DNA from: Druceiella hillmani
Lineage: Eukaryota; Arthropoda; Insecta; Lepidoptera; Hepialidae
Direction: 5' to 3'
Length of the DNA: 64,000 bases
Assembly (NCBI GenBank): GCA_039881145.1
Contig: JAYKKI010000009.1
Span: 13,657,001 to 13,721,000 of the forward strand
Shown: positions 44,860 through 57,994 of the stretch, piece after piece
How the letters are laid out: every line of letters begins with the position of its first letter
Numbering within the stretch: the first letter of the stretch is position 1
Notes under the pieces: generated by a model
Database searches by the model: none
The model's input: the letters and a program-made list of their open reading frames with translations, nothing else
What the model was told of the DNA's origin: nothing
Program-made: the position numbers and the translations under genes

Positions 44860-46600
44860 ATGTACACTGTAATTTCTGTACGAAATGGTAACAGTGCAGG
44901 GGTGGTTGCTTTAAATAACAAAAATTAAGTGAAAATTTATCGCGAAAGGCCACAATGTATACTTTCACTTAATATTCGTGGATATAGTACTCGAAAACTG
45001 AACATAAATGAGGAGTTTTGCTGCGTGTAGAGTAAATTAAGTAAATTGTTATATATGTATTTGACAAAATTGCAACTGAGTGAATTCTGTATACGGAAAA
45101 TATTTTCAACAAAGTGATCGATTTAGATAAGCTAAATCAAAGGATTGATAAATAAGCCAGAAAAAATTATTTCATTATTTTTGTCTGTTTTCCTGTTTGT
45201 CTGTATGTTAATTTGTTCTTTAATCACATAAAATCTACTTAACAAAGTTTTATTAAATTTAAAATGATAATAGCTTAAACTCTCCGGCAACATATAAGAT
45301 GCAGTTTATCTGGATACAACGTATTAAAAAAATCCTTAACTTGATGAATTATACGACATTAGTACTGCCAACGCCACCTATTGACGTTTTTAAATGCCCA
45401 TTTATTCATCTTAAGTGTATTAAATTATTTTTCGAATATCCTTTAAAAATAACTCCAGTTAATAAGGAACAAATAGGATTTAAATGTAATTTATACTAAT
45501 TATAATTTTTCTTTAAAAACAAGTAAACACAATATATCTGAAAGACAAATTACGAGTCTAAGTGATAAAAGAATATCAAGCCACAACACATAATTAAAAC
45601 AGTAATAAAGCCTTTTTTAAACTTTTTTCTGACTTAAAGTACTTATGATAATTATCTTTTAGTGACGAACAAAATATTTATCATCCTCATTTTAAAGTTA
45701 TCAACTTATTTTAGTACAACTCGATGTCTTTTACCTATTGATAATTATTTTGTTATTTTAAATTATATAATATCATTGGGTTATGAGTAAATACTCCAGC
45801 AATCAAATTGTATATTCTCACTGAAACAATATAAAAATCAAATCAAAATTAAAGTTATTATATTCGATTAGAACAAAGAAGGGAAAACAGAATATAAAAA
45901 GTAAATAAATGTCTCAAAAAGATTCAAAACACTTTTATTGCCACTTATGCGCATATAAATGTGAAACGTTCAGCACTATACGCTATTTACTATACGAAAC
46001 TATATTAACAAAAAGAGATACTTTACAGCAACTGTGAACTTATAACTAAGCTGCTATTGCGTCCTATTTGATAAATTATATCAAATTATGGAGAGATGGC
46101 GTTGATAATCTACCAACAGATTTTTTGACATTTTTTAAAGAAGTAGTATCGATTCGATGTCAAAATTTTTTATGATTGAGCTTATGTAGAAGATATCGGC
46201 GTAAAATATAATTAAAAACTCAATTAAAATTTACTATGTTACTGTACAAGAAAATTAAAAAAATGTTGATTTAAATCATGCCTTATCATAAATTAGACCG
46301 TGAAATCCCTCTGATATAATTTTTTGGTCTTCAATCAATAGTTTGAACACTTAAGGCGTGACACAATTCATTGAATGGTAACTCTATCGGCCACTCTCGC
46401 TTAATACCGGGAACGGCATAGTCTGATATCAGCAAGCGGCCACTAAAAAAATTGAATTTATTTCGTTGTGAAAAGAGCGCAAGGACTTTTTTTTAGTTTT
46501 TTTTATATTATTACCTCAAATTAATATAAAAAAAATAAAATAATACGTGAAATAAATACATGACTTCTGAAAATTCAATAAAAATTTTAAGCTTAAACGA
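44860..46600. other. AT-rich stretch with no recognised feature
   Basis: The short frame 45299-45499 has no recognised domain. A G/C-richer patch at 46,385-46,445 (cggccact flanking gggaacggc) is unassigned. Confidence 0.4.
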
Positions 46601-46601
46601 A

Positions 46602-47413
46602 AAAAACAGTGAGCCGTCACGGCACGCCTGGCATGTGAAACATCGTGTTCGTACAAATAATCTGCATAAAAGACAAGATTATTACAGGAACTAAATATAG
46701 CATAGTGAAAAAATAAAGTATTACGAATATCTTACAGAAAATGTTGACTTTATTCAATAAATATTTATTTACAATTAATACAAAAATAATAAAGCACAGC
46801 TTATGTGTACCTTAGTAAACAGCACCGTCTGAGTGAGGAGGGAGTCGCGTAGTCGATTGCGCATGGCGACACGTCGCCCTACCGTACACTCTACTACATA
46901 TAGACTATATATATACCTTAGTATAGCGTGGCGACCCGTCGCTACGGCAAGCTTCGCCACGCCAACGATCCGGTTTATACCTGCGCCTATAGATGTTTCA
47001 CATCAAAAACAATGAGCGGTCACGGGACGCCTGGCAAATGTGAAACATTGTGTTCGTACAAGTAATATACATAAAAGACAAGATTATTACAGTAACTAAA
47101 TATATCATGATGAAAAAATAAAGTATTACCAATTTCTTGCAGAAAAAGATGACTTTATTTAATAAACATTTATTTACAATTAATACAAAAATAATAAAGC
47201 ATAGGTTATGTGTACCGTAGTAAACAACAGCGTCGAACTGAGTGAGAAGGGGGTCGCGTAGTCGGCTGCGCATGGCGACACGTTGCCATACCGTACACTC
47301 TACTACATATAGACTATATATATATACCTTAGTATAGCGTGGCGACCCGTCGCCACGGCAAGCGTCGCCACTCCAACGATCCGGTTTATACCTGCGCCTA
47401 TAGATGTTTCACA
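46602..47413. repeat. Tandem dimer of an LTR-like unit (~405 bp period)
   Basis: Two direct copies are each preceded by gtgagc-gtcacggcacgcctggca or a near match. The repeated bodies are 46634-47002 (369 bp) and 47039-47413 (375 bp). Each begins TGTGAAACAT and ends ATGTTTCACA, so the ends are 10 bp inverted repeats of LTR type. On the minus strand, TATA-like boxes (GGTATAAACC, GGTATATATATAG) lie upstream and AATAAA signals downstream, which suggests minus-strand LTRs. Only 36 bp separates the copies, with no internal coding region or polypurine tract. A tandem solo-LTR, a TRIM-like derivative or a satellite unit are all possible. Confidence 0.8.
46926..46962. repeat. GC-rich hairpin in the LTR-like unit
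   Basis: The 9 bp arms gcgtggcga and tcgccacgc are exact inverse complements around a 19 nt loop. In the second copy (about 47,337-47,373) the right arm is mutated. Confidence 0.7.
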
Positions 47414-47629
47414 TCAAAATAACTCTTTAAATTAACAATTTATTGATATTCACGCCGTAACTAAATGGACATAGGAAAAAGAGACTAATATAAATCTCTC
47501 ACATAAACTTATAGTCAAAACTGTAAAGTTAGAAGTATTTTCCAAAAAACTAGCCGAATAACATAATTATTGTAAATTAATGACAAATTACGTTCATATT
47601 TGTGTGGACGCAATTTATTATTAAGTAAC

Positions 47630-47930
47630 GGTGCACATTTACGATTTGATTCGAAAGCTTAATTGCATTCATTAACTCAACAAGTCAAATATGATGACTT
47701 ATTTTCGTTTCACAAACTGTTTATTTGCACCATACACATCTTCCCTTACAGTTAAATAAAATTGACCTTTTTTTAATACTTCAGTCACAGGTTGTGTTGG
47801 CTTTCGTCTCATTGCGCTGCCAGCAACCAAAGTTTGCTAATTAAAAATGTTTGTTTTAAAAATTCTTTCAATCACCCTTTTTTGCTAAAATATGCTCAGA
47901 TATGCATTAGTTGACTTTAAAAACTTAGAT
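47630..47930 (+). repeat. F module, copy 2
   Basis: It contains gaaagcttaattgcattcat, taactcaacaagtcaaatat, gtttcacaaactgttt, gttggctttcgtctcattgcg and gtttgctaattaaaaatgt. It is the partner of 30,535-30,865. Confidence 0.75.
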
Positions 47931-47934
47931 TGTA

Positions 47935-48715
47935 CGAGACTCGAGAATTCTTAAGTCAAATTATTGAGACGTTAATAAGTATACCAAAGAGACAATTTAA
48001 AGCAGAACTTTTTGTTTTAAAAAGTTTGTTTCATTTCACAGATTTTTAGCAGTACAATGAAGTCAATTGTCTCTTCAGCATTTATATCTCGGTTATATTT
48101 AAAAAGATAGAAACTCAATGTAGTAATTCTAAAATAATACTATTAACTTTACAACACAATTTTTTTCTGAATATAAGAGCAAGTAATATTATATTTAGAA
48201 GTGATTTAATTTCGTAACTTTATCGGAAGATTTTGTTTAAATTCTCTCTCTGACTGAGATTTCTTTCCAAATTAATTGTTACATTGTACGTCCTAAAATA
48301 TAGATTCTCTTTTTCTACTTTACTTGAACTCCAGAAAACTGAGATCTGAAAGGATTGTAATATAATCAAAAGCGTATTAAATTCCTGAGTGTATATTTGA
48401 CTTTTTTCAAATCAAACATATTTTTGAAGTACTCTGCAATTTATTTTCATTTATTAAGCAGCTTCTTCTTCTACACAACTACAAAATGCCACTTGACCGA
48501 TATTGAAAGTTTAAAACAAAGCGACGATTTATGGATATACATTTATTCAACCCTTTCAATACAACGTCGTGCCCTAAAGTAGCAATTGACTTCAATTCTA
48601 AAAATGTCAACGATCTTATATCGGAAGAAATAAAGAACCCTTGTAATGACTAGCCTACAAGCTCTATGTATTTATTGTCATTATATTTAATTGGTTACAG
48701 ATATTTTCGGTATAA
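47935..48715. other. AT-rich stretch with no recognised feature
   Basis: No coding or RNA signal was seen. Confidence 0.4.
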
Positions 48716-48887
<172 letters not shown>

Positions 48888-49109
48888 TAGCAGCAGATAT
48901 TTCACTCTAAAAATATCCTAACAAATCAACATAGTAATTTTGTCTAATAAAATTACATAAAATGGACAACTGTTCATAAAGAAAGTCAGAAATTTTTCAA
49001 TGCTTGTGTTATCGTAAATGTATGGCCAAATTAACCAGGATAATGAGGAGTAATACTTAAATCGAATACATCAGTTATTTAAGATGAGTGAATCATCATA
49101 ATAGTAGGA

Positions 49110-49260
49110 ATATTGCCGCAAGTGCAGTTGGGAAGTGTTATACCAAGTTTAATTGTTGAGGAAAGTGACATGTCACGAGACATGGGAAACAGTAAATCAG
49201 CTGCATCATGGAGAACATTTAACTTTTCAGCCAATGAATTGTTAAACATAATAAACTAAT
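49110..49260 (+). repeat. A module, copy 5
   Basis: It contains aagtgttataccaagtttaat, tgttgaggaaagtgacatgtc, then gagacatgggaaacagtaaat and cagctgcatcatggagaacat. The 3' half is missing or diverged. Confidence 0.65.
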
Positions 49261-49544
49261 CTCAATTCATACATTATATGGTAAATATTTTTAAAATTGT
49301 ATTGTATTTGAATACATAAGTACGTAAAACGCCACCAACTTAAAAATCATTGAAAAGAACGTTACTTATAACTCATTAGCAAATTAAGGACATAAATTAT
49401 GAACTCTCCGATTAAAATATCTTACAAGCCATAAAATTTCTAATGAACTCGGAAAAACCCTCCAAATAAATGTAAAATATTCTATTTCAGATAATATAGA
49501 TATCTTATGGATTATAGTTCAATTCGTATTACTCCACAATCTTA

Positions 49545-49800
49545 GAAGTGTATATATTTAACAACTACTTTAATTGGAAGGAAAAGTGATGCAAAGTAGG
49601 ATGCGCCAAATCAATTGTACCGCAGAGAGTGATAAACTTTACAGAGCGATTTACTTGAATACAAAATTGTAATTATCTCTTTAGGATGCGCCGATGACAG
49701 GAAATTTTACGTAATTGTTAAAACTATTGAACCAATTTAGTGAACTACATTTCTTGCATCCACTCTAATTACAAATTTCGATTGTGTGAAGAACTTCTGT
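49545..49800 (+). repeat. A module, copy 6
   Basis: It contains aattggaaggaaaagtgatgc, then tgtaccgcagagagtgataaa, cttgaatacaaaattgtaatt, then taattgttaaaactattgaa and ccaatttagtgaa. It lies about 440 bp after copy 5, mirroring the paired copies at 57.6 and 58.0 kb. Confidence 0.7.
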
Positions 49801-49804
49801 GAAT

Positions 49805-51280
49805 TTGTTAGTTTTCCAGAATTTCTCCCAAATCATTTGTAGTGCGGATACTCGTGTACATTAATTATTAAAAAAACACACTCATTTTACATATGAAATT
49901 CATTTACTATTAATCCAAGTTATTTTATTCAATTTAATAATCCACTATTTTGTAATGATTCAATTAGGACAAATTGTGAGGATGTGTGCCGTGCAGTTTA
50001 TTATATATTCTATTTCAAAATTTCAAACATTCTGTTTTTTTTTTAAATGAATCCCTTTATAATAGTTCCTTTATAACACTTTTTTTCAATGTCGATTCAA
50101 TTTTTATGGAAGTTTCTTGTGACCCAAAATGTCTAGCAACAACTCAAAGTTTAAATTTGTTTATATAAAGTCAATACATAGAATTTTCGGCAAGTTATAA
50201 GATTTTTCAAATATTTTTACAAACACTTAAATGGTTAAGATATTTTTTTCTTGACTCTTATCATTTATAAAAAAAAACCTCGTTACATATGATCGAATTC
50301 GTTCCAGTTTTTATCGAATTAAATGCACGTTAATGCAATGTTATTTTAACAGCTGAATAAAATAACATGTAATTCGTTTTAAACAGATTATAGTGTACTA
50401 TATTACCCAAGTTGATGTAATAAAATAAAGTACAAACTTTGAGCTGATTTAAACTTAACTGATGTTTCACGTACAATATGAGTTCACAAAATTCTACAAC
50501 TTTATTTCACTTTGCCTATTTCTGAAAAAAAATAACTGATTTTTCATATTCTAATGAAAATCAATAAATACTTTTTTAATAAAAAATTCAGAATTAGACT
50601 TACTTCAATCTTTTTGTATTAAAGGATCCAAGTCATTTCAAGGCAAAGACTAAAAATATGTAATGTAAAATTTCATTGAAACTTCTAACATTTTTCAGTA
50701 TATGCTAAGCGTGCGGTACTATGTCCCGTTGTTCACTTATTTCAGACAATCGCGTTCAGAAGCTGAGAATCTGCTACCGCTTCATTCCTACGATTGTTCC
50801 ATAAGAGTGGGCACCCACTCTTCCATTTTTTTAAATTGGGATTTTAAAAGAACTAAAATAACAACATACAAGTGAAACTACATTTCATTTAGTAACTGTT
50901 TTTTTTATTTTTCATTAACAATTCTTGAGACTTTGAATATATAATATATGCAAACTTATGAAGATAGTTTTTTTATCAATTGGTCAATTTCTTAATTTTT
51001 TTTATTTATTCTTAATATTATTGGATATTTTAAAAATCATAGTATATTTCCGTTACATAGTTTTTCCTGCTTCTTTCTTACCTAAAAGTAGTTTTCGCAT
51101 TTACCTCTGGATATATGCAAGCTAAATGCAGCTGGCGTAAAATTAGTTTTTCCTAATAGATTATTAATATTTAATCGACGAATTAAAATATGGATAAGAA
51201 AATGTATACGTACACGACGCTACACGAGCATGTTTTGAGTACTACTAAAAGTAACAAGCAATCTAAAAATACGGGCACAT
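49805..51280. other. AT-rich stretch with one hairpin
   Basis: The only structure noted is a perfect 9 bp inverted repeat aagagtggg-ca-cccactctt at 50803-50822. No gene was recognised. Confidence 0.45.
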
Positions 51281-51284
51281 TTAG

Positions 51285-51480
51285 TAACATTGTGCAGATT
51301 TTATGAAAAGCTTAATACTATCAGAAAGTGACATATCGCCTGACATAAATCAGACGTTAATCAGAAAATATATATAAAAGTACTCTACCACATTTCACGA
51401 TTTTGTGAGCTTTGTTAGCAGATTCAATTACTTCGAAGGTAACGCTAAATTTTTACAGTGTTAAACCATATCGAATTTAT
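51285..51480 (+). repeat. B module (diverged A), copy 3
   Basis: It contains agtaacattgtgcagatttta, then cagaaagtgacatatcgcctg, then tgagctttgttagcagattca. It is closest to 8,850-9,065. Confidence 0.65.
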
Positions 51481-51529
51481 CCTATCGTGTATTCTTGAAA
51501 ACTATCAACTGTAGATATTCAATAAATAA

Positions 51530-52340
51530 ACTAATTTCTTAACTACTTTTCACAACAAGAAGTCCAAAAAATTTTGAAAAAATTCCAAAATTCTCTGAAA
51601 TTTTAGACTACGGTAACTTCAAAGAGATTACCGGACCATGTTTTCTCCTCGTTTTTTTGAAGATTCGCATAATACTTCAAATTTAAAATTTAAGTGTAAG
51701 AAGTATCAAATAATTACGAAATAACTATTAATGAAAAACAACTATTTTTCAATTTTTACATCATCGCCACATTGGATCTCAATAACTCTTTATAAGCGAA
51801 GTGCATCTTCTGTCAGTAAAAAATACATGATTTATATGAAATACTTTTATAACTTCATCGTTGTAAGTACAGTTTTTCCCCAGGGTATCTTCCTAAGAAT
51901 TTTGAACTATAGACATACTAGTATGTCGTATGATGGACTGATTTTTTAATGACTTTTTACAACAACGCGTGCAAAAAATTTTGAGAAATTGTCAAAATTT
52001 TCTAAAAAAATTAAACAACGCTAAATTCAACGAGTTTGCTATGATAATATTTTCATCTCGTTGTTTTTGAAGATTCGTTTCAAATTTCAATTTACCATGT
52101 AGAATTTACCTAATAAATACGATATAATTAATTACATTGCGTCATGATGAATCTTTATAAGCAAAGTGGTCCTGTATATCTTATACCATTGAAGAATACT
52201 CTAAGTAATAAAGTATATGAAAAACCTTATTTTAGTCGGAAATTTATATTTAATACTTAAATTATTTGACCAAACAAGTAGAAAAAATTTAATTAAAATT
52301 ACATATTCACAGAATGATAAAACTCTCTACCGCAATCATA
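51530..52340 (+). repeat. Tandem duplication, ~405 bp period
   Basis: 51,537-51,815 and 51,943-52,175 share ttttcacaacaag/acaacg, caaaaaattttga, caaaatt-tct, ctcgtt-ttttgaagattcg, caaatttaaa and tctttataagc-aagtg in the same order. Confidence 0.7.
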
Positions 52341-52679
52341 CTTTCTAGGCATATATATAAAAATAAATAATCGTGAAATTTACGTATAAATGCCATAGTA
52401 TATTAGTATCAAAAATAAACTGGGTTTAAAAAGGATTGCAACATTTTTCATACGTGTCTGTCGCGTTAATCCGAACTACTGCTTACAGCAATGTATTAAT
52501 TATTTGTCTTCTGTGGCACAAAAGAATTAATGAACATCAATTTCATAAAGTATTATTACGTAACGTCGTAAAAATATTTTAAGGAATATTTGGTTAAAAT
52601 CTATATAAGTATCATTTTATAATCTCAGAAAAAATGCTGACAATAATAGCTTACTTCGGGAACGGTGAAGAGGCCTATT

Positions 52680-53040
52680 CCTCATGAATGTAAATATTAC
52701 TTATTGAGCGAGGTGGGAGAGCACTTCTACTTCTACCGGGAATACCCATGCAACCATCAAACTATACTTACTGCTTACAAATTTAGGCAAAATTTCACCG
52801 TAACAAGTTGATATAAGTGCGATGCGGTATATTACATAAGATTTGCCTAGATGCACGTTTTCCAGAATGCAGTTTAGAATAGTTTAAAGTTCCGTCGAAC
52901 CTTGGAGATATTTATGCAAGGTATGTTTAGATATGCATATTAATTTATCAACTAGACTGAATATATAAAGAAAGTTGCAGATATAATTGCACTAAGCTTG
53001 AAATATAAACTGATCGCAATGGCAGTATCTACAATATAAT
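52680..53040 (+). repeat. E/C-type module, diverged
   Basis: It contains cttattgagcgaggtgggaga, then accatcaaactatacttactg, then tgcgatgcggtatattacat, followed by gaaagttgcagatataattgc and actaagcttgaaat. E-type and C-type motifs thus occur next to each other. Confidence 0.5.
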
Positions 53041-53599
53041 TTCATCAATTCTAAAACCAGCAGATTTCTAAATGCATGAGTGTTAATAATTAAATTCGTG
53101 TGTCTTGGAAAATATTCATTTGAAACACAGTGCAGTTTAATTTTTATTCTAACACCATCACATATATTGGCAAGGAATTCTACTGAAAGAAACCTAGTAA
53201 TCATTACGTTATTCATTAATAAACCGGCAAATAAATAGAGGTAAATGCCTTAAAGATTATATGGGAAATTTATTCTGACGATCTCAGTGAAGCTCATGAT
53301 AATTTTTTTAAAATATTTTGTGCAGGGAACCTCACAGAGTAAATTCAAATAATAATGTTGACGACTTCCTGCAACATAAACGTCTAAAATATTTTTTATG
53401 AATGTGCCACTAATAGTAAATATTAGGTATATTGAATATCTCAGCTTTTACACAATCAATTTTAAACGTTTTTATACACTATGTATATTTTAAGTTCCAC
53501 TAATTATGTGATATAAACTCTCGCATTAAAGAATACTGACGACTATACATTCGGCCATGAAAAGTTCAGACAATACATTACCTGGCACAGACTTACCTT

Positions 53600-53880
53600 A
53601 ACAAACTAAATAAAAGTAGGCGCCCAAAACTCAAGAGAAGCGAAACTACTTTATTGCCGAAAAGCATAAGTTTATTCAATATTCCTCCACTACATTTTAG
53701 TCTTATAATATTGCGGTTTACTAAATGTAAGACGAGACTCACCAACGATGTGGGCGATCGCACGGTCGGTGGTTGGGACTATTGTCAAACTTTGTTGTTA
53801 GAATAAGATTATGTATCGGCACGAATAGGGAGGATAATAAATAGCAGTCAATAGTGACATAATCTAATTTGCATGAAGCA
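53600..53880 (+). repeat. E module, copy 5
   Basis: It contains taaaagtaggcgcccaaaact, then ataatattgcggtttactaaa, tgtaagacgagactc, gcacggtcggtggttggga, ttgttagaataagattatgta and cggcacgaatagggagg. It is strongly similar to 19,945-20,250. Confidence 0.8.
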
Positions 53881-53884
53881 TCCT

Positions 53885-54215
53885 TCCATTATTCAATTCA
53901 TAAACTGGCGCCTTTTAAGTATATTTATTAAACATATATTCTAGATTGTTCGCGACAATTATGATATTGACTTAAATCTCGTTCAAAAATATACTTGTAA
54001 CTAAATTTTCCTAAAAATGTTAATTAAGATCTACTCAAGACCGTGAAAACACTTAAGTTTGATTCCAATTGTCAATATTATTGACAAAAGACTTTTATAA
54101 ATGATGTCAAGTAGTGCAACAATTCTGCATACGAAAATAGTTTGAAGATTGATCTATACTATTAAACGTTCAGCTATATAAGTAATGATCTCAATGTGAT
54201 GACGTTCGCCGCTGC
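53885..54215. other. AT-rich stretch with no recognised feature
   Basis: It lies between the E module and the piggyBac relic. No coding signal was seen. Confidence 0.4.
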
Positions 54216-54402
54216 ACTTTAACACTAGAAGCGTTGAAAATCTTGAGACCCCTGGAAGCGCAGATGGGTAAATTTTGGTCAATTTTTTATTTTTCCACAA
54301 TGATGCAAAAATATGTATAAAATGACACTCGTAATTATAATAGTATGCTTTTATCATAGAATAAACATATTTTGGAAGTATTTTGACGTACAATAGGCAT
54401 AA

Positions 54403-54580
54403 AAATCACAAATAATTAAGTTGAAAATTAAATAAAATTATAAGAAAATTATTATAATTATCTTCCAAATCGAATACTGAGTATAGTAATTATAAAAGGA
54501 AACAAAATCACAAATAATTAAGGTCAAAAATGAAATAAAACTATAGAATTAGTGCAATTATTCTTCCAAATCACATAATG
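54403..54580 (-). repeat. Tandem duplication at the transposase 3' end, ~105 bp period
   Basis: aaatcacaaataattaag, then aaat(t/g)aaataaaa, then cttccaaatc occurs at about 54,405-54,475 and again at about 54,508-54,575. The coding end of the transposase lies in the second copy. Confidence 0.75.
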
Positions 54581-56490
54581 AGCACATGTAAAACTCTTTC
54601 GATGTGCATTTCTTGCAAACCATTTTTTACAGGCTTGGCATTTCGATTGTTAACGAAAAAAAGACTTTACTTGACAACGAGCATGTTTTCCTTGATGCCC
54701 AACTATTTCATTTTGTACATTGACATGACTATTTACTCTTTCCCTGCTATTTGCGTACACCTTAGCTAGTTCTTCTTCCAATCGTAGAAAAAAATCTCTT
54801 CTGCTGATTTTTTTCCAATCAGTTCACGATACAAAATCCAAGCAATTATTGCTGCTAAGTCTAGCAAATTACAAAAGGTATGAATTGGCCAACACCTGGA
54901 TGAGATTTCCGAGCCATTTGATCCACAACGTTTACTCCATACTTAGAACTATTTTAGAATGATAAAACTGGGTGTACCCCGGTTTCTTTTTTATACCAGT
55001 TTCAATTTAAACTTTTGGGTGCGTAGTGGCAAGGAGAACAACATTTTTGTGCTTCCATTTATATACTGTCAAAGTGTAATCGTCTATTTTTAGTACCACT
55101 GTACTGTAAAATTATTCTTTTGCTTGTTTGATGCAAACAGGTATTTCCCGAGGCGCTTTATTTACGGTACTATTACAAATGACAGAGACGTATAAAAATT
55201 ATCGCTTGTGATATTTTTTTCCTTTTTTAAGTATGGCTACATACATTTTTTACAACGTAATCCCCAAGACGCTCGTTATTTAACCTGACGTCATTCTTAC
55301 TTAGGTACGGAAATGCCTTTACTATATATTTAGAGACCTTACGCACATCCAACCAGATCGTTTGTCCGTATTTTTTCGTTTTGTGACTATAAGTTGAATA
55401 AATCTGTATCGACATTTGAGAGGAAAAATTTGATCATCAATTGTTATATATGGTCCCAGAATGTAATAACTTTGAGCATAGAAAATAAAATTGCGCCACA
55501 CCTCAGATATCAGTGAAAATGTATCAATTGTCAGTCTTTGAGTACTCTCAGGTCTCACGTCGAATCTCCAAAATTTAATAATCTTTCAAAATCTATTTCG
55601 AGATATCGAGGTTTTTATCAAATCTTTACTCCTTTTGAATAACCACAATGCATCTAGATATAAAGTTTTAGCGTCTATAGCTCCATGAACATAAATCATA
55701 GCTAGAAAATTACCCAGCTTTTCAACTCTAAGGAACCAGTAACGCGAGCTATTACATCGCACTTGTGCTTTGGTGGAAGACACAATTTGTTTAAAAATTG
55801 TTTCTTCCATCATAAGTTGCCAAACACTGCTGCCTGCCTCATCCACATTACGTTTTGCATATGGAGTTGGTTCAGTATTATTTTTGAATATATTTTATTA
55901 ACCTCACCTATTTGGTGGTACAGTTAGTTGTTTCAATTTTCCAGGTCATTCCATCAGGTACTATACGTTCAGGTCTAACATTAATTCCTTTCAGAGATTC
56001 ATATGTATCATGTATGCGAAGCAACGGCTAACTCCGACCTCGTCCTCGTCTGCGTGGTTCGCCACGACTCCTGGAACTTCCACGACCTCTGCATTGTCTG
56101 GGCGTATCGTCCTTGGCAAAGTTGCTGACGTTATTTCTTCATCTAAAAATAATTATTTTTAAAAATACCTGTTAAGCATAATAGCCATTATAAAGTTCAG
56201 TAGTAAAGTGAATATAAATATTTTTTATTGACTCTTGGATAATACCAAATAAATATTAGAAGAACATTATAAGAACAATATTATAAGAACATTTACCTTA
56301 CCGGCCTAGTATTTTATTTGGAGAATTTTCAGCACTGGATGATGATAAGTCGATATCTGTAGGTAATTGTTGCCACTCTTCATTGGACAAATGCAACGGT
56401 TCGCCTTCCGAGTTGTTTTCGTCTATATATTGGAGAGATTGAATAATTTCCACAGGTCGGTGACTACACTTAGCCATAGCGTGCAAAAAT
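54545..56490 (-). pseudogene. piggyBac-like transposase, decayed
   Basis: Read from high to low coordinates, the frame at 56298-56486 is an acidic N-terminus (NEEWQQLPTDID). The frames at 55586-55846 and 55322-55558 hold the DDE core start, including YITIDDQIFPLKCRYRF, which matches the first catalytic-aspartate block of piggyBac transposases. Further down, KAPREIPVCIKQ (near 55,150), NVVLLATTHPKV (near 55,030) and VDQMARKS (near 54,920) follow in family order. A cysteine-rich C-terminus (CQACKK, then a second Cys pair) lies near 54,580-54,640. Stops and frameshifts break the frame in many places. Confidence 0.88.
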
Positions 56491-56555
56491 GTTTTAGACT
56501 TCTACGTGTGATATGACTGAAATAAAATACACGCTACATTCTCGGAACTGCCGCC

Positions 56556-56593
56556 ATTCTACTAATTACCAATAATAATACCATTAGTAGAAT
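56556..56593. repeat. 11 bp inverted repeat, 16 nt loop
   Basis: attctactaat at 56556-56566 and attagtagaat at 56583-56593 are exact inverse complements. The hairpin lies just upstream of the piggyBac transposase start and may be a subterminal structure of that element. Confidence 0.6.
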
Positions 56594-56831
56594 CTCTCAC
56601 CCCCACACCGCGGCCCTTACCCTCTGACCTCCAGTGCGCTGAGCCACGAATGTTCAAAATGCCGCGTGAATACCTAAATAAACGAATTCAATGATATTAA
56701 GTATTATAGTTTATTAATTATTATAGTTTAATAATTGATTTACAAGAAAGACGGAATTAATCTTTGGCATCCCTGACTGGGTCAAATTGACATAACTGCG
56801 CTTTGACATACACTCGATAAATAAATATATT

Positions 56832-56839
56832 TGTATATA

Positions 56840-56922
<83 letters not shown>
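56832..56922. repeat. (TA)n(CA)n(TA)n microsatellite
   Basis: Two TA runs flank a (CA)9-like tract. Confidence 0.97.
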
Positions 56923-56924
56923 GT

Positions 56925-57590
56925 GTATATATGTACTGCAACTACTTGATTGAAGAGTCATATTTAACAATAATGATCAGATTTTTTAAAAACATAAAAA
57001 ATTAGGAGTTTATGCATAACGCGATATCTACGAGAGCAGAAAGAACATCGAAATGGATCAAATTTGGCACGCCCGTGCTTTTAGTAAACTGTTTTAAGTA
57101 AACTGTATTTTACAAACGTTTTGAATATTTTGTAATGAAAAAAGATTCTTTCCTTTTGATATAAAAGTCAAGCCATTTATGTTTGTATATTATTTATAGG
57201 CTGATAAAATTTTCATCCCATTACCTTTCAGTGTTTAATAATTATCCTGTATTCCTCGAAATAAATATTAAGAGAGCGGCGATCTCCATCCAACCTTCTA
57301 ATTCCGGTATTAAATTTGAAAAACATTGCCCATCGCCAGGTAGTTAACTGGATATCCGAAAATACTAATATGGTAAGACCGAGAAACCTGCATGTAGAGC
57401 AAACTAACGAATTACGGGTGAAAATAATGCACTTCTTATATATTATCTTCTAAAAGACTTGCAAATTCTCAAACATAGAAAACTCGCCAACTAATTAAAA
57501 AAAATTCTACTGCAAATACATGAAAGAGATATATTTTATATTAGAGTTAATTTCCTGCAACTCCCCGACATTAAAAGTATAGTTAATGAT
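56925..57590. other. AT-rich stretch; 5' flank of A modules
   Basis: The end of this stretch (57,450-57,590) resembles the flanks of A modules at 1.5 and 17.6 kb. No gene was seen. Confidence 0.4.
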
Positions 57591-57599
57591 CAACTAATA

Positions 57600-57840
57600 A
57601 ACGAGAACACGATACTGTAAGTTATACACCAAGTTTAATAGGGAACGGAAGTTATGCAACGTGAGACGTAAATCGGTTGCGCCGCAGTGATTAACAAACT
57701 TAACAGTACGATATACTCGAATGCAAAATTGTCACAATCTTATCTGGAGACGAGGCAAACTTCGAATATTTTACCTCTAGTTTTTAAAGTATTGAGCTTA
57801 TTTATTTCAATGTACATTCCTAGAAGTAGATTTAAATGAT
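57600..57840 (+). repeat. A module, copy 7
   Basis: It contains acacgatactgtaagttatac, accaagtttaatagggaacg, aacgtgagacgtaaatcggtt, gcgccgcagtgattaacaaa, cagtacgatatactcgaatgc and attgtcacaatcttatctgg. It is the most complete A copy. Confidence 0.88.
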
Positions 57841-57994
57841 GAAAACTGCCTTTGCACTACTAAATGTTTTATGGAGGAAAAAGTGGAGGTTTTACACGTT
57901 TTCAATAATCAACTTTATAACTATAGAATAACTCTCATTACAGGTGATGGCCGCATTAAATTCTACTTTTTTCCGGGTACAAAAATATTGAGTA

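Larger units (their letters stand above)
54219..56690 (-). mobile_element. Decayed piggyBac-type transposon, boundaries tentative
   Basis: A TTAA followed by cactagaagcg at 54219-54233 has the form of a piggyBac-type end and lies a plausible distance beyond the transposase 3' end. The right end was not resolved. A G/C-rich stretch at 56,595-56,690 (gcggcccttaccctctgacc) is a candidate subterminal region, but no matching TTAA-flanked inverted repeat was found. Confidence 0.5.

Noticed and set aside
56670..56700. Right terminal repeat of the piggyBac relic
   Set aside because: No sequence matching the inverse of the left end with a flanking TTAA was found, so the boundary is left open.
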